The translations under genes were made by a program, and so were the position numbers. A stretch of DNA of 64,000 nucleotides from CAVXSP01 sp963764505 (GTDB lineage Bacteria; Acidobacteriota; Vicinamibacteria; Vicinamibacterales; SCN-69-37), in contig CAVXSP010000001.1 in assembly GCA_963764505.1 (NCBI GenBank), forward strand, positions 1,426,001 to 1,490,000. The letters are read 5' to 3'. The first letter of the stretch is position 1. Each line of letters begins with the position of its first letter. The notes below the pieces were generated by a model that was given only the letters and a program-made list of their open reading frames with translations, was not told where the DNA came from and searched no databases. Below are positions 1-6,813 of the stretch, one piece after another.

Positions 1-124
1 GATCCCCGCTGGTCTGTTCGATGCGTCGGGCGATGCCGTATCCATGGAGCGGGCCCATCGTCTCGAGCGTCTTCAGGACCATCAGCGCCAGCGTGCCCTG
101 CCACACCTCGTGCTTGTCAGTCAT
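1..124 (-). CDS. PadR-family transcriptional regulator, N-terminus only
   Basis: Reading leftward from ATG at 124 gives MTDKHEVWQGTLALMVLKTL and then a segment with LHGYGIARRIEQ, the usual start of the PadR winged-helix domain (QGTL, LHGYGI). The remaining two thirds lie outside the window. PadR proteins are repressors that in this lineage usually sit just upstream of an ADOP/MacB-like permease, so the neighbour to the left is probably such a gene; that is inference. The start codon abuts a TATGGG-3-CCCATA palindrome (124-138), a likely autoregulatory operator, and no Shine-Dalgarno is visible. Confidence 0.85.
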   Translation of the reverse strand, partial: MTDKHEVWQGTLALMVLKTLETMGPLHGYGIARRIEQTSGD

Positions 125-170
125 ATGGGATGCCCATATTTCTACATGAAACCGGACGGGATTTCAATTC
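121..170 (-). promoter_or_regulatory. PadR promoter with TATGGG/CCCATA palindrome
   Basis: On the minus strand TTGAAA (-35) is followed 17 nt later by TAGAAA (-10) and then the palindrome TATGGG-CAT-CCCATA (124-138), whose end overlaps the PadR start codon. The same arrangement, about three quarters identical over 50 bp, lies at 3611-3660 in front of the ADOP permease gene. A shared promoter-operator answering to one PadR repressor is the simplest reading; the binding itself is inferred. Confidence 0.6.
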
Positions 171-314
171 GCGGGCGGCCTCGAGTTCATTCTCGTCGGC
201 GGTATCGCCGACAACGTCCGCGGCGCCGCACGCGCCACCTTCGACGTCGACGCCGACGTCGTCTACCGCCGGTCTCCGGAGAATCTCCAGCCACTGGTGG
301 TGGGGCGTCCATGA
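168..314 (+). pseudogene. Nucleotidyltransferase-like fragment (relic)
   Basis: One plus-strand frame encodes ILVGGIADNVRGAARATF, then D-V-D-A-D-V-V-Y-R-R and SPENLQPLV before a TGA at 312. This is the glycine-rich turn and DxD core of small nucleotidyltransferase-fold proteins of the AbiEii/MNT type. There is no start codon and nothing follows, so it is a relic of about 45 residues. It sits directly in front of an intact nucleotidyltransferase pair (338-1086), which suggests repeated insertion of this type of module at one place. Confidence 0.7.
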
Positions 315-325
315 CCGACGTCATC

Positions 326-340
326 TATACTGCTCGGATG
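326..340 (+). promoter_or_regulatory. -10 box TATACT for a leaderless start at 338
   Basis: TATACT (326-331) ends 6 nt before the ATG at 338. There is no Shine-Dalgarno and no recognisable -35. Transcription would begin at or next to the start codon, and the same geometry is seen at 14030 and 51486. Confidence 0.5.
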
Positions 341-565
341 ACTGCCCGGATGCGGTCCGTCGTTGATGACTTGCGGACCCTCACGCGCCGCCGGGCGTTG
401 GAACTGACGGCGGAGGCGCGCATCGAGCAGGCCCTCGCGCTCGGCGACGAGGACGCGCGCCTGTTTGCCGCCGCCCGCGGCCTCGCTCTCGAGCAGGCGC
501 GCCGGCAGTTGGCTCGAGCCAGGCTGACGGGGCGCCAGTCCTCGCGCGCCGCCGACCGCTCGTGA
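338..565 (+). CDS. Small helical partner of a nucleotidyltransferase (antitoxin-like)
   Basis: A 75-residue, alanine- and arginine-rich protein predicted to be all helical, with the stretch ERIEQ-like ARIEQALALGDEDARLFAAA. Proteins of this look are found upstream of small nucleotidyltransferases in many bacteria. ATG 338 is preferred because a TATACT box lies 6 nt upstream; an in-frame ATG at 311 would add nine residues. The stop overlaps the GTG start of the next gene (GTGA at 562-565), so the two are translationally coupled. A toxin-antitoxin role is inference from this arrangement; no known antitoxin domain was recognised with certainty. Confidence 0.6.
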   Translation: MTARMRSVVDDLRTLTRRRALELTAEARIEQALALGDEDARLFAAARGLALEQARRQLARARLTGRQSSRAADRS

Positions 566-1086
566 CGCTCTTCGACGAGATCGAGACGATCCTGGAGCAG
601 CGGGGCGTGCGAACGGCCCTCATCGGGGCTGGCGCCTTGGCCGTCCACGGCATCAGCCGTTCCACCTTCGATCGCGACTTGCTCGCGTCCGATTCGATGG
701 TGCTCGACCGGAGCTTCTGGATCGACCTGCCGGCCGACGCGGCCGTGGACCTGCGGCGCGGAGACGCGGCGGACCCGCTGGCCGGTGTGGCGCGGTTCCA
801 GCGGTCTGCCGATCGCGACGTCGATCTCGTCGTGATTGAGGGATCCTGGGTGGACGCGCTGCTCGCGCGGGCCGAACGGCGCATGCCGGGAGCCGCGCAG
901 GGGCGCGTCGTGACGCCCGCCGATCTGGTCCTGCTCAAGCTGTACGCCGGCGGATCGCAGGATCGATGGGACATCGAGCAGATCCTCGCGCTCGACCAGG
1001 ATCGGGCCATTCGCCGCGCCGTCGACGACCGGATCGGACCGTTGCCTGCGCGGTGCAAATCCCTCTGGGCCGAGTTCGACAGGTGA
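562..1086 (+). CDS. Nucleotidyltransferase-fold protein (AbiEii/MNT-like)
   Basis: A 174-residue protein with the nucleotidyltransferase core: the turn ALIGAGALAVHG (about residues 20-31), then FDRDLL carrying the DxD metal pair, a further DVDLVV strand acid, and the C-terminal ADLVLLKLYAGGSQDRWDIEQIL signature typical of AbiEii-like and DUF6036-like proteins. Such enzymes transfer nucleotides to proteins, tRNA or small molecules, and many are toxins or, in MNT/HEPN systems, antitoxins. It starts with GTG overlapping the stop of the 75-residue partner. The gene ends 4 nt before a large inverted repeat. Substrate and biological role are unknown. Confidence 0.7.
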   Translation: MTLFDEIETILEQRGVRTALIGAGALAVHGISRSTFDRDLLASDSMVLDRSFWIDLPADAAVDLRRGDAADPLAGVARFQRSADRDVDLVVIEGSWVDALLARAERRMPGAAQGRVVTPADLVLLKLYAGGSQDRWDIEQILALDQDRAIRRAVDDRIGPLPARCKSLWAEFDR

Positions 1087-1089
1087 GCG

Positions 1090-1211
1090 AACGCGGTTTC
1101 GGGAACCGTGTCGTGCGCTATTGGCCCTCACTCGCGATCTCGCGCGCCACCAAAGCGGCGCGCTGCTCGAATTCGGGCCTACAGCGCACGACAGGTTCCC
1201 GAAACCGCGTT
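1090..1211. repeat. Long inverted repeat / 122-nt hairpin between convergent genes
   Basis: Left arm 1090-1119 and right arm 1183-1211 pair over 29 bp with one unpaired G. Inside, GGCCC (1123-1127) can pair with GGGCC (1175-1179) and CGCGCC (1143-1148) with GGCGCG (1157-1162) around an 8-nt loop. The element fills the whole gap between the nucleotidyltransferase stop and the permease stop; the right arm contains the permease TAA. It may act as a bidirectional terminator, or be a MITE/REP-like mobile hairpin. Confidence 0.8.
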
Positions 1212-3555
1212 AGCTCTGCCGCAGCGACGCGGCGGGGTCGACCTGAATCGCGCGGCGCGCGGGCAGGGCGCACGCGCAGATCGACGCGGCCGTGAGCACG
1301 AGGAGCGCCGCAATGTATGCGGAAGGGTCGGCAGGCGTGACCCCGAAGAGAAGCGAGCGCATCATGCCGCCCGCAATCCAGGCGCCCGCGATGCCGAACA
1401 CGATTCCGGCAAGAACCGGGCGCAGGCCCTCGAGCACGATCATGCCGAACAGGCTCGACGCCGTCGCTCCCAGCGCCATGCGTATGCCCAGCTCCGTGAC
1501 CCGCTGCACCACTGAATAGGCCAGCACGCCATATACGCCCAACGCCGCGAGAGAGAGGGCGGCGCCGGCGAGAAGCGACAGCAGCCACGTGCGGATGCGC
1601 CGGGTGCTGAGGGATGCCTGTACCAGATCGTCGAGCGTGGCAATGTCCGACAGCGGGACCGCACGGTTGACCGCGCGCACGGCTCGCCCCGCGCTGGCCA
1701 CCAGGGCCGCCCGATCGCCGGATCCCCGAACGACGAACGTCATCCCGCCGCTCGGCACGATCTGATTCGCCAACAGGAACGCGGCCGGTCGCGTAGGCTG
1801 GTCGACGGCCTCCTGCTTCACGTCCGCGACGACGCCCACGATCTCCGCCGGGCCCCGTCGGCCGAGCCCGATCCGCTGATGCACGGTGTTGCGGTCGGGG
1901 AAGTAGGTCCGTTCGAATGCCGAGTTCACGACGGCGATGAGCGGCGCCGCGCTCGCGTCGGTCCTCCCGGGAAGGCGCCCGCGGAGCAGGGGCGTCCGCA
2001 TCGCCTGCAGGTACCCCGGCGTCACGATCTCCAGTCGGAGAGGATGCGTCCGGCCAAGAATCGTCACGTCGGCCTCGCCGCCGGCGCCGCCGCCGAGCAC
2101 CGGCCGGTTCGTTCCGCCCGCCGCTTCGATGTCGGGCTGATGGAGGAGCGCGTCCTCGATCTCCAAGTATCCGCTCGCGCGTGCGCCACGGGGGACGAAC
2201 TGGTCGACGTCGACACGAAACGCCACGGAGCGCTCGGGCTGGAAGCCGAGATCGACGCGCTCGAGACGCAGGAAGCTGTGGATCAGCAGACTGGCGCAGA
2301 CGGTCAGGATCACCGAGAGCGCCAGGCTCTCCGTCAGCAGTTGACGGATCAAGCGCCCGCGCGTCGCGCCGAGCGCCCGGCGAACGCCGAGCTCCCGCAG
2401 GCGCGAGGCGCCGCGACTCAACTGGAGATGGGCGACGTTCGAGCAGACGATCGCGAACAGCATGCCCACGGCGGCCACCAGCAGGACCAGGGCGGGGCGG
2501 CTCGATGCGGCCAGGCTCGAGTGCCACGACTGCACGCGGACACTCAACGTTCCGTTCGTCGCTGGATACGCCTGCCCGAGCCTGTCGCCAATCAGGCTCG
2601 TCTCCGACTGCGCCTGCCGCAGCGTCACGCCCGGCGCGAGCCTCGCGACGACTCCCATGTCGTGCCAATCGCGGTTGGGGATCAGCGTGGAGCTCGCGAG
2701 ATAGACGTCGACGTTGGTGTTCGGAAAGAAGAATTCGGCGGGCATGACCCCGATGACGGGACGCGAGACGCCGCTGAGTGTGACGCTCGTCCCGATTACG
2801 GCGGGATCGCCGCCGAAATCGGCCCGCCAGCAGCCATCGCTCAAGATGACGCCGTGCTCCTGGCGATCGTGGAATTCCGCCTCGCTCCAGTCGCGTCCGA
2901 TTGCCGGAGACACTCCCAGGACGCGGAACAGATCGCCGAACACGTACAGCCCCTTGAGCCGGACGGGACTGGCGGTCGACGTCAGGAAGAGATCGACGTG
3001 GCTCCTGCCCTGCTCGTCGAGGCCTTCGTAGCCGGCCATGGCGGAGAAGGCTGTGCTCATCCGTTGCCAGTCGACGAGATCCGCGGAGGCGACCGTGCCG
3101 CCGGCCGGCGGAGCGGAGCGATCGGCAAGGCGATCGGCCTCGGTGATCGCGACGAGACGCTCGGGGTGTCGATACGGCAGCGAAGGCAGGAACACCGCGG
3201 TCGCGACGGAGGATATCGTCGTGCCGGCCCCGATCCCGACCGCGAGCGTCAGGACCGCGGTCGCCGTGAATCCCGCGTGGCGCCCGAGTCCCCGAAGGCC
3301 GTATCGCAGATCCTGAGAAGCCTGTTCGAGCCACCCGAAGCGCTGACGGTCGCGGACCGCCTCCTTCGCTGCTTCGAGGCCTCCGAGCGCGAGGAACGCC
3401 CGCCGGCGCGCCTCCGCCGGCGCCACGCCCGCGCGGATCAGCTCGTCGACGTGCAGTTGCAGATGGCTTTCGAACTCCGCCGCCAGATCCGTCTCCCGCC
3501 GGCGCCGATGGAACGAGCCGGCCAGCCGCGCGAGCCAGGCTCGGAGCCTTCGCAT
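1210..3555 (-). CDS. ADOP/MacB-like ABC permease with internal deletion
   Basis: A 781-residue membrane protein of the acidobacterial ADOP type: a cytoplasmic N-terminal helical domain (LAAEFESHLQLHVDELI), a first transmembrane helix (FTATAVLTLAVGIGAGTTI), a MacB-like periplasmic domain, FtsX-type helices and a C-terminal ELGIRMALGA ... DPAASLRQS. These permeases are thought to export antibiotics, peptides or lipids with a separate ATPase. Compared with the full-length copies here, about 105 residues are missing in frame: LTESLALS runs straight into VILTVCASLLIHSFLRLE, fusing two helices and losing one between them. ATG 3555 is chosen for its GGGAG and for a TGATG overlap with a 19-codon upstream ORF; an in-frame ATG at 3600 is possible. 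Confidence 0.85.
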   Translation of the reverse strand: MRRLRAWLARLAGSFHRRRRETDLAAEFESHLQLHVDELIRAGVAPAEARRRAFLALGGLEAAKEAVRDRQRFGWLEQASQDLRYGLRGLGRHAGFTATAVLTLAVGIGAGTTISSVATAVFLPSLPYRHPERLVAITEADRLADRSAPPAGGTVASADLVDWQRMSTAFSAMAGYEGLDEQGRSHVDLFLTSTASPVRLKGLYVFGDLFRVLGVSPAIGRDWSEAEFHDRQEHGVILSDGCWRADFGGDPAVIGTSVTLSGVSRPVIGVMPAEFFFPNTNVDVYLASSTLIPNRDWHDMGVVARLAPGVTLRQAQSETSLIGDRLGQAYPATNGTLSVRVQSWHSSLAASSRPALVLLVAAVGMLFAIVCSNVAHLQLSRGASRLRELGVRRALGATRGRLIRQLLTESLALSVILTVCASLLIHSFLRLERVDLGFQPERSVAFRVDVDQFVPRGARASGYLEIEDALLHQPDIEAAGGTNRPVLGGGAGGEADVTILGRTHPLRLEIVTPGYLQAMRTPLLRGRLPGRTDASAAPLIAVVNSAFERTYFPDRNTVHQRIGLGRRGPAEIVGVVADVKQEAVDQPTRPAAFLLANQIVPSGGMTFVVRGSGDRAALVASAGRAVRAVNRAVPLSDIATLDDLVQASLSTRRIRTWLLSLLAGAALSLAALGVYGVLAYSVVQRVTELGIRMALGATASSLFGMIVLEGLRPVLAGIVFGIAGAWIAGGMMRSLLFGVTPADPSAYIAALLVLTAASICACALPARRAIQVDPAASLRQS

Positions 3556-3614
3556 CACGGCCGCTCCCGCCAGAGGAGGCGCCGCGCGCCCGGTCGCCAT
3601 GCAGCGTCATTCAT
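3555..3614 (-). CDS. 19-codon upstream ORF coupled to the permease start
   Basis: ATG at 3614, inside the operator palindrome, opens MNDAAWRPGARRLLWRERP and ends in a TGA whose A is the first base of the permease ATG (TGATG, 3555). It has the same position relative to the operator as the PadR start codon at 124. It may be a leader peptide that couples translation, or the remnant of a PadR start that once preceded the permease. No protein evidence exists. Confidence 0.35.
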   Translation of the reverse strand: MNDAAWRPGARRLLWRERP

Positions 3615-3660
3615 ATGGGTTGCCCATAGTTCTGCTCGAAGTCGGTCCGGGATTGCAATC
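3611..3660 (-). promoter_or_regulatory. Permease promoter with TATGGG/CCCATA palindrome
   Basis: TATGGG-3-CCCATA (3614-3628) lies next to the same flanks as at 121-170. On the minus strand a TTGCAA -35-like box is followed 18 nt later by CAGAAC. The operator would overlap the transcription start, fitting repression by a PadR protein. Confidence 0.55.
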
Positions 3661-3774
3661 GGACGGATGGCCGTCGGACTTCGGCCGCGGTCACCGAGCG
3701 ACGCACGCGTTCATCCTTCCACTCTCCTGCGGATCTCCCGCATAATCGGGCGCACGGATTCGGGAGAAACCACC

Positions 3775-4821
3775 ATGCAGCCGAGGATCTTCAGAAGGTC
3801 GACGTTGGTGCTCGTACTCGCGCTCGGCCTGATCGGCACGGCCATCGTCGCCGCGCAGAACCGCGAGACCGGCGTCTGCGCGTGCCAGATCCCCGACGGG
3901 CCGCCCAACCCCAAGCCGTACCTGGTCGGCTATCTCGGCGTCTACAAGAATCTCGACTGGAGCGCCGTGGCGGGGACGCTGGATTTCGCCAGGATGACGC
4001 ACCTCGACCTCGCGTTCATCAATCCGCCGCCCTGCGTGGGAGTGTGCACCGCCGGGAGCGATCTGACACTCGGCGCGAACCGCTCGCTGACCGACGAGGC
4101 CCTGAAGACGATCGTGGACGCCGCGCACGCGCACGGCACGAAGGTCCTCATGTCGATCGGCGGCGCGGGCGGCGACCGCAACATCATGCAGTTCTACAAT
4201 GCCGGCCTGTCCGCGCCGCTCACCGACGCCATCGACGTCTACATCGAGAGACACGACCTCGACGGGGTGGACGTCGACGTCGAGCAGCCCACGCAGATGG
4301 GCGTGCCGTTCACCGCGTTCGTGAAGACGCTGGTCGCGAAGCTACGGCCGAAGGGGAAGCTCGTGACCGCGGCCGTGGCGCAGTACATCCAGGCCGGCAC
4401 CCAGGACGAGGTCCTGCCGCTCTTCGACATCGTCAACGTGATGATCTACGGATCGTACGAGCGGAGCGTCGCGGACATGGCGTGGTGGGCGAACGTCAAG
4501 CACGTCCCCAAGGAGAAGCTCACGCTCGGCATCGGCTTTCACAACTACGCCACGATCCTGGCCAATTATCCGAACGCCTGGGCGGTCGATTCGGTCGGCG
4601 GCGGCACGTATCGCGACGGCGCCGTCATCGGCTACCAGGGTGAGGACACCGTCGCGCGCGAGACCCAGCTCGGTGCGCAGTACGGCGGCGCGATGATCTG
4701 GGAGCTGACGCAGGACGACCCGAGCGCCCCCCACTCGCTCCTGAAGGTCATCCAGAAGAACCTCGATCCCACGGCCCCGCGGCTGCCGCCGCCGGCAGCC
4801 CGGCGCAACGGCGGCAACTGA
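3775..4821 (+). CDS. Secreted glycoside hydrolase family 18 (chitinase-like)
   Basis: A 348-residue protein beginning with a signal peptide (STLVLVLALGLIGTAIVAAQ). The GH18 TIM-barrel hallmarks are present: KVLMSIGGAGG (substrate strand) and DGVDVDVE (residues 163-170), matching DxxDxDxE with Glu170 as the predicted acid. MIYGSYE and AMIWELTQDD are the later barrel strands. It should cleave chitin or related beta-1,4-linked amino sugar polymers outside the cytoplasm. GGGAG lies 7 nt before the ATG, and a CATAAT -10-like box lies at 3741-3746. No chitin-binding module is seen. The C-terminus is a proline/alanine tail. Confidence 0.85.
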   Translation: MQPRIFRRSTLVLVLALGLIGTAIVAAQNRETGVCACQIPDGPPNPKPYLVGYLGVYKNLDWSAVAGTLDFARMTHLDLAFINPPPCVGVCTAGSDLTLGANRSLTDEALKTIVDAAHAHGTKVLMSIGGAGGDRNIMQFYNAGLSAPLTDAIDVYIERHDLDGVDVDVEQPTQMGVPFTAFVKTLVAKLRPKGKLVTAAVAQYIQAGTQDEVLPLFDIVNVMIYGSYERSVADMAWWANVKHVPKEKLTLGIGFHNYATILANYPNAWAVDSVGGGTYRDGAVIGYQGEDTVARETQLGAQYGGAMIWELTQDDPSAPHSLLKVIQKNLDPTAPRLPPPAARRNGGN

Positions 4822-4885
4822 CGCGTTGGTCGCCGTCCGGGCTCACAGATAGCGTTCGCAGTGAGAGACGCCACGACCGCAGGGC

Positions 4886-5737
4886 TCATCGCGAGGCCGC
4901 TCGGGGGGCGCCGCCGGCGGCCGTCCACGCGCGATCCGCGAATGCGACGGCGTCGCCGAACGCGTCGCGACCGGTGCCCGAGGCTTCCTCGAGACTGATC
5001 CAGCCGTCGAACCCGGCCGCGACGAGTCTCCCGAGCACCGGCAGGATCGGCGCGACGCCGCGGCCGATGGGCGCCGGCTCGAATGCGCCCCTCCGCCGGA
5101 TGTCGCTCAGGTGCACCGCCCGGATGCGCGGTTGCACCGCCTCGAAGACGGCCAGTGGATCGGCGTCGTCGAGCGCGAGCTGGTTGGCCGTGTCGAAGAG
5201 GATGCCGAGCCGTGTGTGTGCGGTGCGCCGCGCGACCTCCAGAAAGCGTGCGGCCGGCTGGGTGAAATCCTGCAGGGGCCAGATCGACCCGCGCACGTGG
5301 TTCTCGTACAGGAGCTGCACGCCCGCGCCGGCCGCGTGATCGAGACAGCCCGTGAGACCCGCGACGGCCGCTTCGATGCCCTCGCTTTCGGAGACGTCTG
5401 GATGCGCCTGGCCGGCGGTCACGCGGACGTACGGCGTGCCGAGTCGCGCGGCGGCGTCAATCCAGCGGCGAAGGTCGTCGGCCTGCAGCGAGCGCCCGCG
5501 GGCGCTCGGCTGGGTGAAGTCTGTGTAGGTCACCAGCATCCCGATGACGACGCCCTCGTCTGCGGCCGCGGCCCCGAGGTCGTCCAAGGCCGGAGCGCTG
5601 CGGTCGGTCACGTGGGCGGCGCTCACGTCCGCTCCGTCGAGTCCGAGCGAGGCCGCCAGCCGGAACCAGTCGGCCAGACCGACGCGGCCGGCCGCGATGT
5701 CGGCGTACAACGACACGGGAAGGCAGCTCAGTCGCAT
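4886..5737 (-). CDS. Sugar phosphate isomerase/epimerase (AP endonuclease 2 TIM barrel)
   Basis: A 283-residue TIM barrel. The metal-binding acids and histidines of the family are visible: LLYENH, LFDTANQ, VHLSDIR and ISLEEASG. Enzymes of this family interconvert keto-sugars or inositol-type compounds; substrate cannot be told from sequence. The start at ATG 5737 (MRLSCLPVSLY) fits the first barrel strand, while upstream in-frame ATGs would add sequence unlike the family. It is convergent with the GH18 gene, with about 65 bp between them. No signal peptide is present, so it is cytoplasmic. Confidence 0.75.
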   Translation of the reverse strand: MRLSCLPVSLYADIAAGRVGLADWFRLAASLGLDGADVSAAHVTDRSAPALDDLGAAAADEGVVIGMLVTYTDFTQPSARGRSLQADDLRRWIDAAARLGTPYVRVTAGQAHPDVSESEGIEAAVAGLTGCLDHAAGAGVQLLYENHVRGSIWPLQDFTQPAARFLEVARRTAHTRLGILFDTANQLALDDADPLAVFEAVQPRIRAVHLSDIRRRGAFEPAPIGRGVAPILPVLGRLVAAGFDGWISLEEASGTGRDAFGDAVAFADRAWTAAGGAPRAASR

Positions 5738-5992
5738 GACGCCGCCGTGGATTGTACGCATCCTGCCGGACGGCGCCCGCTCGCGTCGGCGGTGGAATGG
5801 GCCGGCCGTGAAGGTGTCGCAACTCCGTACATCGCGCCGCAGAAGGACCGCCAACGCATCCCACTCGCGCGGGCGCGACGCCCGCAAGGACGGCGGCACA
5901 GCCTTTGCTCCGCTTCAGGGCAGGTGAGGGCCATCTCGCTTGGGGATGGGATGAGCCCATCCGTTCGGTACTGTCCCCACCGGAGGCTTGCC

Positions 5993-6163
5993 ATGTTGTA
6001 TTGGGCGTTCGTCTTCCTGGTGATCGGATTGATCGCCGGGCTGTTCGGATTCACAGGCATTGCCGGCGCGTCGATTGGGATCGCCAAGTTCCTCGCCGGG
6101 CTGTTCCTGATCGTGTTCATCGTGCTGCTCATCGTGGGGCTCAGCGCCGCACGAAGAGTCTGA
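5993..6163 (+). CDS. Small membrane protein, DUF1328 (YtjA) family
   Basis: A 56-residue protein with two hydrophobic helices, LYWAFVFLVIGLIAGLFG and AKFLAGLFLIVFIVLLIVGL, joined by FTGIAGASIGI, the DUF1328/UPF0391 pattern. CGGAGG stands 6 nt before ATG. The family is common in soil bacteria and is often linked to stress; its function is not known. Confidence 0.85.
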   Translation: MLYWAFVFLVIGLIAGLFGFTGIAGASIGIAKFLAGLFLIVFIVLLIVGLSAARRV

Positions 6164-6249
6164 GCCAGGTCGCGGGCGATCGGCGAAGAGCCGATCGCCC
6201 ATACTCCTCCGTTTCGCCGTCTTCCAGAAATGTGATGTGATGGGTGCCT

Positions 6250-6813
6250 ATGTCGAGGCTCGGTCACTCTCTGCTGGTCATCGTGCTCGCGGGCGCGTGC
6301 GCGCCGCTCTCCGCCCAGAAGGTGTCATTGCCGTCGGGGTTGACGCTGTCCGAAGCGACGCGCGACGCGCTCAACGAAACGTTCGACAAGTGGCAGATCG
6401 CGCCGATCGACCCGCAGAGTGTGGCCTGCAGGACGGACGCGAGCGCGCAGTCGTTCGTACGCGGCGACCTGAACAGCGACGGCCAGCCCGACCTCGCGCT
6501 GGCGGTCAAGACCGCCGACGGCGTCCACCTGGTGGCCGTCTTCGAGCGCGCCACCGGCGGTCTCGTCGTCGACGTCGATGCCCTGGGCCAGAGCGCGGCG
6601 GAGGGTACGCTCGGCCTCGAGCCGCGCGGCAGCTCGTTCAAGAATCCGGAGGACGGCCTCGAGGACTACTTCACGGCCGACACGCTGGTGATCTCGCGCT
6701 GCGGCCAGCCGCAGACGCTCTACTTCTGGAACGGCCTCGGTTTCCGGAAGCTCACGTTGCGCGCCTCGAGCCCGACCGCCGCGCTACTTCGTCTGCCGCA
6801 GCACGCGAGCTAG
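6250..6813 (+). CDS. Secreted protein with an FG-GAP/VCBS-like strand
   Basis: A 187-residue protein with a signal peptide (HSLLVIVLAGACAPLSAQ). The central GDLNSDGQPDLALAV is the calcium-binding loop of FG-GAP/VCBS repeats, present once. Two cysteines (about 61 and 157) could pair after export. The last 30 bp overlap the 3' end of ligD on the other strand. ATG 6250 is used; an in-frame GTG at 6244 adds two residues. Function unknown. Confidence 0.65.
   Translation: MSRLGHSLLVIVLAGACAPLSAQKVSLPSGLTLSEATRDALNETFDKWQIAPIDPQSVACRTDASAQSFVRGDLNSDGQPDLALAVKTADGVHLVAVFERATGGLVVDVDALGQSAAEGTLGLEPRGSSFKNPEDGLEDYFTADTLVISRCGQPQTLYFWNGLGFRKLTLRASSPTAALLRLPQHAS

Noticed and set aside
44..565. Long plus-strand reading frame of 173 codons
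   Set aside because: Only its last 75 codons behave like protein; the first part is arginine-rich antisense of other frames and overlaps the PadR gene and the nucleotidyltransferase relic.
1118..3610. 830-codon frame parallel to the ADOP gene
   Set aside because: Shadow of the permease in another frame; arginine/glycine-rich with no family motif.
1879..3774. Upstream extension of the GH18 reading frame
   Set aside because: Antisense to the ADOP permease; the signal peptide and GGGAG support ATG 3775.
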